Position numbers and translations under genes: made by a program
Part shown: piece by piece, positions 7,637 to 16,666 of the stretch
How the letters are laid out: the number at the start of each line of letters is the position of its first letter
How positions within the stretch are numbered: position 1 is the first letter of the stretch
Assembly (NCBI RefSeq): GCF_030546695.1
Contig: NZ_JAUOTP010000003.1
Location: forward strand, 496,001-560,000
Direction of reading: 5' to 3'
DNA: 64,000 nucleotides
Origin: Sphingomonas natans
GTDB lineage: Bacteria; Pseudomonadota; Alphaproteobacteria; Sphingomonadales; Sphingomonadaceae
Notes under the pieces: model-generated
What the model was told of the DNA's origin: nothing
The model's input: the letters and a program-made list of their open reading frames with translations, nothing else
The model's database searches: none

Positions 7637-9844
7637 TCAGGCGCGGCTGCGCGGCAGCCCTAGGCGCTTTTCGGCCACCATGCTGCGAAGCACTTCGCTC
7701 GTTCCGCCGTAGATCGACGTTGCGGTGGAGTGTCGGTAGCCCTTCTCGACGAGCCCGAGGCCGCTATTGCCCCGAACGAGCGAGGCCGGCGCGGCGAGGT
7801 CGAGCAGATCGGCCGAGTCTTCGATAAAGGCCTGGGTGGTGAAGACCTTTGAAGCCGGTCCCTGCGCCTGATCCGGCTTCTGGGCGAGACGCGACCAGAG
7901 CGCCCGCGCGCTCATGCCTTCGCTGATACTGGCATGAGCGTAGACGCGGGCAAGGCGCGCCAGGGTCGCCGGATGTTCGATCAGGGGAACGCCATCGCGG
8001 ATTTCATCGCGTGCCCACGTCGCAACCGCGTCGATCATATCGCGCAGCTGATAGTGGTAGAAGCTCCCCCCCTGCTCCATCGACAGCGCCGCCGCCATCA
8101 TCCGGACGCCGCCATTGACGTCGCCGAGCCGGTAGCGATCGGGAATGCGCACATCTTCGTAGAAGGTCGCGTTCGTGCGTTCGTCCATGAAGGTATGGAC
8201 CGGCTGGATCTCGATGCCCGGATGATCCAGCGGCACCAGAAACAATGTCAGGCCCTTGTGCTTGGGCGCCTCCGGGTCGGTCCGCGCCAGCAGCAGGACG
8301 TAACTGGAAAGCTCGGCACCGGACGTGAACATCTTCTGTCCGTTGACGATCCACTCCTCGCCGTCGCGTACGGCGCGCGTCTTCGCCGCGAACACGTCCG
8401 AACCACCCGAGGGTTCGGTGAATCCCAGACACGACGTCACCTCGCCGCGGGCGAAGGGCAGCAGGACCTCCTCCTGAAGCTCGGGCGTACCGGCCTTCTG
8501 CACCAGGACACCGGCCATTCCGGTCACGCCGCGGGCAAGGCCGGCGTAGCCCACTTCCTGCCAGACGGCGGAGCAGGCCCGGGTGGTATCGGCATTCGCG
8601 CCCCGTCCGCCCCAGTGCTCCGGCCAGTCCGGGAAAAGCAGGCCCGCCTGGCCCATCGTCCGGTGCACGGTCCAATCGTGGGCTTCGAAATTCTGCTCGC
8701 CGAAGTTTTCGCGGGCGGGATCGAGCAACGGCTCCATGATCGTGCGCATTTCCGCTGCGAGCGCATCATCCTGGTCGGGCGCCTCGAAGTCGACCTCGAC
8801 CGTCCCGACATCAGGCAGGCAGGTGTCCTGGCCCAGAAAGAGCCGCCTGCCGCCTAGCGTCAGCTCGGCTTCCGGATCACCGAGCGCCAGCCCCCAGGAC
8901 TTTGCGCGACGATGATAGAGCTGAATGTCATATTCGTTGCTCAACCCATAGCCGCCGAACGTGTGGATGGCGTGGGCCACCGCGTTCGTGGCCGTCCGGC
9001 TCGCCCACCAGAACAGCATCGAGATGGACGCTCCGGCATCGGACTTGCGATCATGGATGCCGCGCAGGATCCACCACAGGAACATTTCCGCGCCGTCCGC
9101 ATCGATGACGTCGACAGCGAGCGGATGTCCGATCCCCTGATAGGATCCGATCGGCTGGCCGAACGCGACGCGCTCGCAGGCATATTCAGAGGCCAGCCTG
9201 AGCGCCTCGCGGGACAGCCCGATCAGCGCGGCCGAGGTCAGCAGCTTCCACTCCTCAATGCCGGCCTGCCAGATCGTCGCCGCATCGGCATTGCCCGACA
9301 GAATATGCCGCTGGCCCGCTCCTGGAGTGAAGATGCCCACAGCGCTGCCGCCAAGCGTGTTCGGCGCTTCGGGCTTAGCCGCCGGAACTTCGATGGCAAG
9401 CTCTGTGCCGTCGAACGTCAGCACGGCCGTCGCGACCGCAGCGCCCGGCACGAACTGCGGCTTGCCGGGCTCGACCGGGCGGAGCGCGAGCGTCAGCAGC
9501 GTCTCGCCGTCGCGGACCTTGGCGATCCACTCCCGCGCGAGGTCGCCGCCAACCTCACCCAATATCCGCAAGGCCGTGATCGTCTCGGCGAGCGGTGCCG
9601 GGGCAATCCGCCTCCCCGCTTCGGCCATCAGCAGGCATGCGTCGAACAATCCCAGGCCACCGCCACCGAGATCCGCCGACAGTCGCAGAAAAGGCGCTTC
9701 AAGCTGGACAAGGTCCTTCCAGAGCACGGGATCGAAACCGACCGGTTCGGCGGCGCGGACGCGCGCCATCGTCGCCTCGTCCGTAAAGAAGCGTTCGAAC
9801 ATGTCCTGCAGTGGTTTGCTGTCGTCGGGCAGGTTGAGATTCAT
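7637..9844 (-). CDS. Double-length (fused alpha/beta) acyl-CoA dehydrogenase
   Basis: At 735 residues this is about twice the usual acyl-CoA dehydrogenase. The N-terminal half (about 1-355) carries a poorly conserved FAD-binding part and a C-terminal helical part with ERVAFGQPIGSYQGIGHPLA. The second half (about 370-735) has the complete signature: LGFTEPSGGSD, VNGQKMFTSGA and IYGGTSEVLR near the end. Fusion of an inactive-type and an active-type half is known from FadE34 of Mycobacterium tuberculosis, which corresponds to the alpha2-beta2 enzymes acting on bulky steroid-CoA side chains. It would desaturate an acyl-CoA and pass electrons to ETF (EtfBA at 28150-29822). The promoter region upstream contains an operator candidate. 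Confidence 0.88.
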   Translation of the reverse strand: MNLNLPDDSKPLQDMFERFFTDEATMARVRAAEPVGFDPVLWKDLVQLEAPFLRLSADLGGGGLGLFDACLLMAEAGRRIAPAPLAETITALRILGEVGGDLAREWIAKVRDGETLLTLALRPVEPGKPQFVPGAAVATAVLTFDGTELAIEVPAAKPEAPNTLGGSAVGIFTPGAGQRHILSGNADAATIWQAGIEEWKLLTSAALIGLSREALRLASEYACERVAFGQPIGSYQGIGHPLAVDVIDADGAEMFLWWILRGIHDRKSDAGASISMLFWWASRTATNAVAHAIHTFGGYGLSNEYDIQLYHRRAKSWGLALGDPEAELTLGGRRLFLGQDTCLPDVGTVEVDFEAPDQDDALAAEMRTIMEPLLDPARENFGEQNFEAHDWTVHRTMGQAGLLFPDWPEHWGGRGANADTTRACSAVWQEVGYAGLARGVTGMAGVLVQKAGTPELQEEVLLPFARGEVTSCLGFTEPSGGSDVFAAKTRAVRDGEEWIVNGQKMFTSGAELSSYVLLLARTDPEAPKHKGLTLFLVPLDHPGIEIQPVHTFMDERTNATFYEDVRIPDRYRLGDVNGGVRMMAAALSMEQGGSFYHYQLRDMIDAVATWARDEIRDGVPLIEHPATLARLARVYAHASISEGMSARALWSRLAQKPDQAQGPASKVFTTQAFIEDSADLLDLAAPASLVRGNSGLGLVEKGYRHSTATSIYGGTSEVLRSMVAEKRLGLPRSRA

Positions 9845-10147
9845 CGAACGGCCTCAAGCTATGGAGAAAGGTTCCGCTCGAAACGGGCGGTCGACCGCAG
9901 CCGTCGTAATCGGGTGCGTGCGCGCGACCAAGCGTGTCGGCCCTTCCGGCCGTGCAAAACCCGCACTCTTCGTCCCGACGATGCTTGGCGCGTTTCCAAC
10001 GAAATGGCAATTGCCAAGCGCATTGTCCTTCGTCACTAGTTCGGGAGGGCAAACGGTGCGGCTGTCGAACGCTGCGGCTTCCGTTCAGGACCAGACCGCA
10101 GGTGAAGCGCCGCCGCGCAGATGACGGCCGACATGAATGGAGATGAT
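9845..10147. promoter_or_regulatory. Divergent promoter region
   Basis: These 303 bases separate the fused acyl-CoA dehydrogenase (minus) from the fused E1 gene (plus). No gene is supported. It holds operator candidate 2 (10002-10025), an overlapping perfect palindrome TGGCAATTGCCA (10005-10016) and a GAACG / CGTTC inverted repeat (10067-10071 and 10082-10086). Confidence 0.5.
10002..10025 (+). promoter_or_regulatory. Putative operator copy 2 (AAATGG-N12-GCATTG)
   Basis: Ten of 12 half-site positions match RAAYGC-N12-GCRTTM. It overlaps the 12-base palindrome TGGCAATTGCCA. It lies 123 bases before the E1 start at 10148 and 158 bases before the acyl-CoA dehydrogenase start at 9844. Confidence 0.4.
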
Positions 10148-12196
10148 ATGCTCGACGAGCTGGAGCGCACGAACCTCGGGATCGATCCCGCGGTGCTTCT
10201 GGACATCTACCGCCAGATGTCGCGCATCCACGAAGTCGACAAGGCCATCCGGTCCGGCTTGTCGGCGGGCCGCTTCCAGTTCACCTATTGGCCGATGACG
10301 GGCCAGGAAGCGATCCCCGCGACCCTGGCCACGCTGACCGATGCCAGCGACTATATGGTCACGATCTATCGCGGCATCCACGACCAGGTCGCCAAGGGCG
10401 TCCCCTTGAAGGGGCTGTTCGCCGAGGCGATGTCGCGCAAGGACGGTCTCAACAAGGGCAAGGGCGGATCGCCGCACATCTCCGATCCGACGAGCGGATC
10501 GATGCTGACGACGGCCATCGTCGGTGCCGGCGCGCCCATCGCCAACGGACTGGCGCTGGCGGCGAAGATGCGGGGCGAAGGCCGTGTGACGATCGTCAAT
10601 TTCGGTGACGGGGCGACCAGCATCGGGGCGGTACACGAGGCCATGAATCTGGCCGGCGCCTGGAAGCTGCCGATCATCTTCATGTGCCAGAACAACCAGA
10701 TCGGCGAATATACCAAGATCCCGGACTATACGGCGAGCCCCGACTTTGCCGGCCGTGCGGCAGGCTATGGCTTCCGGGGCGTCAAGGTCGATGCCAACGA
10801 TCCGATCGCGTTTCACGCCGCCATGAAGGAGATCGTCGAGGACGTGCGGGCCGGAAAGGGTCCGGTGTTCGTCGAGGCGGTCACGCTGCGGCTTGGCACG
10901 CATGCGGGCTTCGCTCCGAACGAGCTCCTGACCAAGGACGAGCTGGCGGCGGGTCGCGCAAACTGGCCGGTTCCGAAGACTCGCGCCTTCCTGCTGGAAA
11001 CCAAGATCGCGACCGAGGAGGAACTGGCCGCGATCGACGGTGCTGCCGCAGCGGAAGTGGCCGAGGCCGTCGCCTTTGCGACCGCGAGCGAACCGATCAC
11101 CGAAGAGGATATGTTCAACGACGTCTATGACGATCCGTCGGTCATCCCGATGCGCGGCGTCTACTCCTTCCGAGAGGAGGAGGCGCCGGTCACCGGCGAG
11201 ACGAAGCTGATGGCGATGTACGAGGCGATCATCAGCGCACAGGACCTCGCGCTGGAGGCCGATCCCGGCGTTTTTCTCCTGGGCGAGGACATTGGCGATC
11301 CGCCCGGCGGCGTCTTCAAGACCACGGCCGGCCTCCAGACGAAATGGGGCAAGGAGCGGGTCAGGCCGACCCCGATTGCGGAGCAGGCGATCATCGGTGC
11401 GGCGACGGGTGCCGCTTTGGTCGGAATGCGTCCCGTGGCCGAACTGATGTTCGCGGATTTCATCGGCGTGACGATGGACCAGATCGCGAACCACGCCGCC
11501 AAGCAGCGTTACATGTCGGGTAGCGCTACCAACGTGCCGATGACGATGCGGATCCTGGTCGCGGGCGGACTGGGCGGCTTCGGTGCGCAGCACAGCCAGT
11601 CTCTCGAGGCGTGGCTGCTCCACGTTCCAGGTCTCAAGATCGCTTATCCATCCACCACGCTCGATGCGCGCGGTCTGCTGGCCAGCTGCATTTTCGACGA
11701 GGATCCCTGCGTCCACTTCGAATCGATGGCGATGGTCTTCGGCGCGCCGAAGCAGGAAGTCCCGATCGGGGACTATCGCATTCCTCTGGGCGTCGCCAAG
11801 GTGCGCCGCGAAGGCACCGACATCACTATCATTTCGTTCGGTTGGCAGGTGAACCAGTGCCTGGCGGCGGCGGAAGAGCTGGCCAAGGACGGTGTCAGCG
11901 CCGAGGTGATCGATCTTCGCTCGCTGATGCCGCTCGACTATCACCGCGTGCTGGACTCCGTGAGGAAGACGCGCCGGGCTCTGGTCGTCCATGCCGCGAC
12001 CGAATTCTGCGGTCTGGGTTCGGAGATCGCCGCGACGATTAACGAGGAACTTTTCCCGATCCTGAAGGCGCCAGCGTCGCGATTTGGTGCTTATTATACG
12101 CCAATCAGCTTCTCGGCCGCGATCGAGGCGAAGCAGATGCCGAATACCGGATCGATCGTCGCGCGTGTGCGCGAGGTCTTGAAGGACCGCGGCTGA
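10148..12196 (+). CDS. Fused 2-oxoacid dehydrogenase E1 (alpha-beta) component
   Basis: The 682-residue protein joins an E1 alpha domain (about 1-340; thiamine-diphosphate motif NFGDGATSIGAVHEAMN with CQNN) to an E1 beta transketolase domain (about 350-680; LLGEDIG, IAEQAIIGAATGAALVG, IDLRSLMPLD). E1 decarboxylates a 2-oxo acid and transfers the acyl group to a lipoyl domain. No E2 or E3 gene is adjacent; the only lipoyl carriers in the window are the free proteins at 17524 and 50270. Of three in-frame ATGs (10121, 10133, 10148) the last has GGAG five bases upstream and is chosen. A split E1 pair occurs at 17763-19773, so there are two systems. Substrate is unknown. Confidence 0.85.
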   Translation: MLDELERTNLGIDPAVLLDIYRQMSRIHEVDKAIRSGLSAGRFQFTYWPMTGQEAIPATLATLTDASDYMVTIYRGIHDQVAKGVPLKGLFAEAMSRKDGLNKGKGGSPHISDPTSGSMLTTAIVGAGAPIANGLALAAKMRGEGRVTIVNFGDGATSIGAVHEAMNLAGAWKLPIIFMCQNNQIGEYTKIPDYTASPDFAGRAAGYGFRGVKVDANDPIAFHAAMKEIVEDVRAGKGPVFVEAVTLRLGTHAGFAPNELLTKDELAAGRANWPVPKTRAFLLETKIATEEELAAIDGAAAAEVAEAVAFATASEPITEEDMFNDVYDDPSVIPMRGVYSFREEEAPVTGETKLMAMYEAIISAQDLALEADPGVFLLGEDIGDPPGGVFKTTAGLQTKWGKERVRPTPIAEQAIIGAATGAALVGMRPVAELMFADFIGVTMDQIANHAAKQRYMSGSATNVPMTMRILVAGGLGGFGAQHSQSLEAWLLHVPGLKIAYPSTTLDARGLLASCIFDEDPCVHFESMAMVFGAPKQEVPIGDYRIPLGVAKVRREGTDITIISFGWQVNQCLAAAEELAKDGVSAEVIDLRSLMPLDYHRVLDSVRKTRRALVVHAATEFCGLGSEIAATINEELFPILKAPASRFGAYYTPISFSAAIEAKQMPNTGSIVARVREVLKDRG

Positions 12197-12211
12197 GCGG
12201 GCAAATCGGCC

Positions 12212-12232
12212 CCCTCGCCTCATAGCCGAGGG
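12212..12232. terminator. Hairpin downstream of fused E1 gene
   Basis: Arms CCCTCG (12212-12217) and CGAGGG (12227-12232) with a 9-base loop, 16 bases after the E1 stop. No T-tract follows, so support is modest. Confidence 0.35.
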
Positions 12233-12276
12233 CTAGTCTCGCCCGTCGGCCGGATCGGAAGACGCTGGAACCATCG

Positions 12277-12802
12277 ATGCGATGCGATGCCGCTGCTCGT
12301 CGAGAGGTCCTCATCGACGCCGGCGCGCACTGCTTCGCCGAGGGCGGATATCTCGTCCCGCTCGGCGAGATCGCGGCGCGGGCCGGCGTCGAGCGGGGAA
12401 CGCTGTATCGGAATTTCCGGGATCGCTTGAGTTGGCGGCCATCCTCAAGCGCAATGTCGAAGCACTCGCCGCGCGGGCCGATGCCTGCCGTTTGAGGACA
12501 TGCTGATCACGCTGGCCGAAGGTGCAGGCCCACTTGCACTCTTCGGCGATCCTGGCGATGGGGATAGCGCCGAGGCCACACGTCGCGGCACCAGCGTGAC
12601 CGGTCTCGTTACCGCGCTGGGTCCGATCGTGGACAAGGCGCATCGGCGCGGAGAATTGCGCGGGGACGCCAACGGCTGGACCGTGCTTGTCGAGCTGCAT
12701 ATGATCTGGCAGCGACCTCTCGGTGGCTGGACGCCCGGCGCAAGGCGCCAGACTATTGCAGAGGCGCTCGATCTGGTGATGCGGGGCCTGACGCCTCGCT
12801 GA
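12277..12802 (+). pseudogene. TetR-family regulator with two frameshifts
   Basis: Three frames are needed to read one TetR protein of about 175 residues. Frame 1 gives the helix-turn-helix (PLGEIAARAGVERGTLYRNF, from 12277). After about 12425 the sense continues one base back as LELAAILKRNVEALAARADA. After about 12490 it shifts again to FEDMLITLAEGAGPLALF and on to a normal C-terminal domain ending at 12802. Each break equals the loss of one base within an Arg codon (CG before CTT, and CG before TTT). Either the gene is inactive or both are sequencing errors at C runs. It lies downstream of the fused E1 gene and could once have regulated it. Confidence 0.75.
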
Positions 12803-12952
12803 GCTGCAGACGTCGAGGGCGTGCCGGCATGGTCCCGTGAGGCGCGGGCCCGCAAGGCGCGGCGTCCAAGGGCCTGCCGCGCCCGACCCCGGCACTCACG
12901 TGACGAGACGATTATCCCGGGCGATTGTCCCGGCCGATCGCCGGACGGCGCG

Positions 12953-13702
12953 TCAGGCGGTGGGCAGGTGACGCGACCATTCGAACGGCACGATCGCGTA
13001 GAAGGGGGCGGCCAGAAGGCCTTCGACGCCCTCCGTTTCCCACCGGGCGCGCAGCGCCTCGCCCAGCGCCGCGGCCGCTTCGACCGGATCGGAATCGAGA
13101 TAGCAGTAGGTGACCTGAAGGCCGCGGGCATCGCCTTCATAGGGCTCCGGAGCGATCGCTCCGTGGTACCAACAGACACCGGCAACCCCGGGAAGGTCGG
13201 CGAGCGCCTCTGGCGACGTCTGCCCTTGCTCGATGATGATGTAGACGCCTAGGGCGGGCCGCCACGGAATGACATCGGCGCCCGCCACCGCGCGCGGTGC
13301 AGCCACCTTCCCGCTCAGGTCCGCCGTCATGTAGCGGATGCTCGGAAGCCGGATTGGCATCCGGCCGCCCTCCCCCAGCGCCTGCCCGAGGATGTTGAAC
13401 CCGGGAATGCCACCGGCATCGGTGAACATGTAGGTCATGACATGATCGACCAGATCATATTCGCCGACGCTTGCGGCGCGCGCAGCCCGGCAGGCAGCCG
13501 TCGAGACCAGCCGCAGCGAATGCCGGATTTCGGGAAGCCGATACTGTTCGGGGCGGTGGTCCAGGGAATGCCAAGCGATATACTCGGCATCTCGACCTTC
13601 CGGATGTTTGCCGGACATCGAGATGAACACATATTTGGCCGCCGTCGCGCCGGTGCCGAGCACGACCGGGAGTTGCTCGGAGGGTGTTCCTTCAAGATGC
13701 AT
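12953..13702 (-). CDS. Two-domain dimeric alpha/beta-barrel (EthD/Dabb-like) protein
   Basis: The 249-residue protein appears to hold two ferredoxin-like alpha/beta halves: about 15-140 (KYVFISMSGK, then AEYIAWHSLDHRPEQYRLP) and about 148-240 (ALGVYIIIEQGQ, then VTYCYLDSDPVEAAAAL). The H-x-x-D-H segment resembles the heme- or substrate-binding helix of EthD- and Dabb-type proteins. An ATG six bases farther upstream (13708) sits directly on the ribosome site GAGGA, so the second ATG is chosen. A related two-domain protein is encoded at 44678. It is last in the Rieske oxygenase operon. Function is unknown; a small monooxygenase or lyase role is possible. Confidence 0.6.
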   Translation of the reverse strand: MHLEGTPSEQLPVVLGTGATAAKYVFISMSGKHPEGRDAEYIAWHSLDHRPEQYRLPEIRHSLRLVSTAACRAARAASVGEYDLVDHVMTYMFTDAGGIPGFNILGQALGEGGRMPIRLPSIRYMTADLSGKVAAPRAVAGADVIPWRPALGVYIIIEQGQTSPEALADLPGVAGVCWYHGAIAPEPYEGDARGLQVTYCYLDSDPVEAAAALGEALRARWETEGVEGLLAAPFYAIVPFEWSRHLPTA

Positions 13703-13770
13703 GGTCATTCCTCACAAATTGCGGGTGGGTCGGGCCCCGATGGGTTTGCCGTCCGGGATGAAGAGCCGCG

Positions 13771-14268
13771 TCATGCATGCGTCGGACCGGTCTTGAGCTC
13801 ACCGAGCAGCGCCGAGGCGGCCGGATCGCCGTTCAGCAGATAATTCTGCCGGTGGACGATCTTCCAGCCACCGTCCTGCTGGCGCGCGAGACTGAGCCGG
13901 GACGCGCTCAGCCGGCCGATGACAAAGCCGTCGTCGCGGTGCAGGGCCACCATCGTGTGACAGGTTGCGACGGCTTGATCGCCATCGATCACCACATGCG
14001 GAACGGTGGACATGTGCGCACAGCCGCCAGCGACGAGAGCACGATGCCCGGCATCCCGAGTGATGGCCTCGATCGCGTCGCGACCATCGATGTTTCCGAT
14101 ATCCCCGACCGCGTACACGCCGTTTTCGACGTAACAGGCGCCAACCGCCTCGGCATTGAGGCCATCGACCGCATAGCCGTAGCCGTTGATCACCTGATAG
14201 ATGGCCAACTGATCCTCCAGAAGGGTCAGTCGGGCTTCAAGTCGCTGGATATCGCTCGCCATGGTCAT
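13771..14268 (-). CDS. SnoaL-like NTF2-fold protein
   Basis: The 165-residue protein has an N-terminal helix (IQRLEARLTLLEDQLAIYQV), then YGYAVDGLNAEAVGACYVEN, the usual core of the SnoaL_4 group, and a central sheet with HMSTVPHVVIDGDQAVATCH. The size and fold match the beta subunits of Rieske dioxygenases as well as isomerases and dehydratases, but no diagnostic residue separates these. AGGAAGG precedes the ATG at 14268. It starts 13 bases after the SDR gene stop and follows the Rieske oxygenase in the same operon, so it could be a processing enzyme or an accessory subunit. Confidence 0.75.
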   Translation of the reverse strand: MTMASDIQRLEARLTLLEDQLAIYQVINGYGYAVDGLNAEAVGACYVENGVYAVGDIGNIDGRDAIEAITRDAGHRALVAGGCAHMSTVPHVVIDGDQAVATCHTMVALHRDDGFVIGRLSASRLSLARQQDGGWKIVHRQNYLLNGDPAASALLGELKTGPTHA

Positions 14269-14280
14269 GCCTTCCTCAAG

Positions 14281-15069
14281 TCAGCCGACCATGATCGAGC
14301 CGGCGTCGCAATTGATCGACTGACCCGTGATCGTGCGGCTCTCGTCGCTGGCGAGGAAGAGGGCGAGATTGCCGATATCCTCGGGCTGGGAGATCGTCCG
14401 GAGCGGCACATCGCTCAGCGCCTTGTCCTTCCACTCCTCAAAGCTGATGCCTTGCTCACCGGCCATGCGGATGCCCCAGTTCTTCCACAGGTCGGTCTCG
14501 ATACCTCCAGGCACCAGACAGTTGCAGCGGATGCCATAAGGACCGGCTTCGGTTGCGATGACCTTGGTCAGTGCGCGTTGCGCAGCCTTCGCCGTCACGT
14601 AATGGGACTTGCGCGGCATGCCCATGTAGCCGGCCGTCGACGAGACGTTGATGATGGAGCCCGATTTGCGCGACATCATACTCTGCCGCAGCACTTCGCG
14701 CGCAGCGAGCATGGGCGCCGTGATGCAGATCTCGAATACCGCGTTCCAGTTTTCGAGGGTCTGTTCCCAAACATATTTATCCTGTCCTGGAATCACCGCG
14801 TTGCTGACCAGGATGTCGACCTGCCCGAACTCCTCGATGGCCCGCGTCACCATCGCGATGACCTGATCTTCCCGCGTGACATCGACCGCCAGGCCGAGGG
14901 CGCCCGCACCAATCTCGGCCGCGACCTGCTTCACGGCCTCCTCGCTGCGGGCAACCAGCATCACTCGCGCCCCTGCCTCCGCGAACTGCTTGCCCATCAC
15001 GGCCCCCGTGCCCTTGCTGGCACCCGTGATGATCGCGACCTTGCCTGCCAGCCTGCCCGCCTGTGTCAT
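14281..15069 (-). CDS. SDR family NAD(P)-dependent oxidoreductase
   Basis: The 262-residue classical SDR has TGASKGTG near residue 15, the NAG-equivalent segment SNAVIPG, the catalytic Ser in NVSSTAGYMG and Tyr-x3-Lys in SHYVTAKAA. The C-terminal ITGQSINCDAGSIMVG is typical of the FabG-like group. It oxidises or reduces a secondary alcohol or ketone with NAD(P). The gene lies between the Rieske oxygenase gene and a SnoaL-like gene on the same strand, so it may oxidise a dihydrodiol or hydroxyl introduced by the oxygenase. AAGGGACGG precedes the start. Confidence 0.82.
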   Translation of the reverse strand: MTQAGRLAGKVAIITGASKGTGAVMGKQFAEAGARVMLVARSEEAVKQVAAEIGAGALGLAVDVTREDQVIAMVTRAIEEFGQVDILVSNAVIPGQDKYVWEQTLENWNAVFEICITAPMLAAREVLRQSMMSRKSGSIINVSSTAGYMGMPRKSHYVTAKAAQRALTKVIATEAGPYGIRCNCLVPGGIETDLWKNWGIRMAGEQGISFEEWKDKALSDVPLRTISQPEDIGNLALFLASDESRTITGQSINCDAGSIMVG

Positions 15070-15130
15070 CGCCCGTCCCTTTGTCCTGGTCTCGCTCGAG
15101 ATCGATCATCGCTCCAGCAGCGCGCGACGA

Positions 15131-15149
15131 CCTTTCGCGAAGCGAAAGG
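15131..15149. terminator. Hairpin between Rieske oxygenase and SDR genes
   Basis: Perfect 8-base arms CCTTTCGC and GCGAAAGG close a 3-base loop (TTC on the transcribed minus sense). It may act as an attenuator or RNA-stability element between the two genes, since no T-tract follows. Confidence 0.35.
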
Positions 15150-15229
15150 CTGGACCGACAGGCGGTCCCGGCTCATGGCGTGACGCCCAGGGCGCCACCA
15201 CGAACCGTCGCGTGCGCAGCCCGATCGGA

Positions 15230-16666
15230 CTATTCGGCCGCCGCCGCGATTTCGGACACGGGTTCGGGCGGCATCGTAGGCCCGAAACCGATATCGACGA
15301 TCGGGCCTTCGAAGCCGGAATTGACGATTGCCGACGCCTTGGCCAGCCGCTCGGGCTCAATACCCGCCAGATAGCCGTCGATGAGGCGCTGATAATTGCT
15401 GATCATGCCCTCGACCTTGTGGGAAAGGCGCATGAACTCGAAGCCGCCGGCATGGAGGCCCAGTTGCTGCAGCGGCAGATTGTCATAGTCCTGCCGCGGG
15501 ATCGGCGGGAACTCCTTGCTGTCATGTGGCAGAAAGACCGGACGTACCGGCTCGCGCTCCTCATCCTCCGGCAGGAAGGCGAGCGACCAGATCTCGAAGA
15601 GGCAGGTTTCCTCGGTGAGCGGCCGGATCCGGTAGGACGACATGGCGCCGAACATCGGCAACAGGAAATAATGGGGAAAGAGGAAATCGACCGCGGTGAA
15701 GAAGTGGTTGGCCGCCACCTCATTCAGATCGAACATCGGGAGCCCGCGAGCGCGCCCCTGATCCGTGATCTCCTGGCGCAGACGCGTATAGAAGACGCCA
15801 GCCGCGCTCGGCACATCCTCCGGCAGGTCCATGTCGCGCAGCTGCCGCGCGATGTCCACTTCGCTAGGATGGACCATACCGGCCATGCCTTCGCTGAGAC
15901 GCTCCATGAATTGGATCATCTGCTCGCGAAACTTGTCGACGGTCATCACGGACGGCGGAACCGGATTATTGCTCTCCGGCCCGTACAGGCTGGTTTCCGG
16001 CGACGACAGAAGATTGAGCTGTGGATGGGTCCGCATCGTATGATAGCCTTCCATGAAGGCCTCCATCGCGAGCTTCCAGTTCGTCGGCAGCTCTGTCGCG
16101 TACCACCATTCCATCTTGAGCTGGTCAACGTTGCGCGCCGAGAGCCGCTCGGCCACCGGCCCTAATGAGTCCAGCAAGGACGGCGCGCTATCGTCAAAGT
16201 TGATGAAGGCGCTGCCGCCCCACAGCTCGACGCGACACGGCTTCAGGTCGATCTCGGCCTTCGACAAGGTGTCCGGCGAGAACACCTTCTTGCCGTATAC
16301 GAAGGTGTTGACGCCCTCCATGTTCCATCGCCAGCCGTGGAACGGGCAGATGAAACCCGAATTCTTGCAATTGCCATGGCCGTTTGCCAGCTGGACGCCC
16401 CGGTGGCGACAGGCATTGTGAAAAGCCTTGATGCCGCCCTTGGTGTGGACGATGATGACGGACTTGTCGAGATTGCGATACTCGACATAGTCGCCGACCT
16501 CGGGAATTTCCTCAAGGCGCGCCGCCATCTGCCAGACGTGCGGCCACAGCTTCTCGCGCTCCAGCTCGAAGAACGCCTTATCGTAATAGCGCTTGGCCGG
16601 GATCTGCTCGGGATCGGTCACCTGCAGCGGGACAGCCTGCAGCAACGCCGTGTCTTGTGCCGTCAT
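15230..16666 (-). CDS. Rieske non-heme iron oxygenase, alpha subunit
   Basis: The 478-residue protein carries a Rieske [2Fe-2S] site Cys86-x-His88 and Cys107-x2-His110 (CRHRG, CPFHGW) and a mononuclear iron site in EGYHTMRTH (His209, His214). It would insert oxygen into a ring or C-H bond using electrons from a ferredoxin and reductase, which are not encoded in this window. No classical beta subunit is seen, although SnoaL-like proteins of the same fold are encoded at 13771 and 17019. TTG and ATG codons at 16678 and 16669 are less well placed than the ATG at 16666, which has GGAGG five bases upstream. It heads a minus-strand operon with SDR and SnoaL-like genes. Confidence 0.88.
   Translation of the reverse strand: MTAQDTALLQAVPLQVTDPEQIPAKRYYDKAFFELEREKLWPHVWQMAARLEEIPEVGDYVEYRNLDKSVIIVHTKGGIKAFHNACRHRGVQLANGHGNCKNSGFICPFHGWRWNMEGVNTFVYGKKVFSPDTLSKAEIDLKPCRVELWGGSAFINFDDSAPSLLDSLGPVAERLSARNVDQLKMEWWYATELPTNWKLAMEAFMEGYHTMRTHPQLNLLSSPETSLYGPESNNPVPPSVMTVDKFREQMIQFMERLSEGMAGMVHPSEVDIARQLRDMDLPEDVPSAAGVFYTRLRQEITDQGRARGLPMFDLNEVAANHFFTAVDFLFPHYFLLPMFGAMSSYRIRPLTEETCLFEIWSLAFLPEDEEREPVRPVFLPHDSKEFPPIPRQDYDNLPLQQLGLHAGGFEFMRLSHKVEGMISNYQRLIDGYLAGIEPERLAKASAIVNSGFEGPIVDIGFGPTMPPEPVSEIAAAAE

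Noticed and set aside
10085-12223. A 712-codon open frame on the minus strand across the fused E1 gene
   Set aside because: The translation is rich in Arg, Asp, His and Gly without any domain pattern, while the plus strand encodes a complete E1. It is a mirror frame typical of GC-rich coding DNA.
13771-14268. A definite Rieske dioxygenase beta subunit
   Set aside because: Fold and size fit, but the sequence resembles general SnoaL_4 proteins and an SDR gene separates it from the alpha subunit, so only a SnoaL-like call is made.
15230-16666. KshA (3-ketosteroid 9-alpha-hydroxylase) assignment
   Set aside because: The protein is about 90 residues longer than typical KshA and more like general ring-hydroxylating alpha subunits; no specific name is justified.
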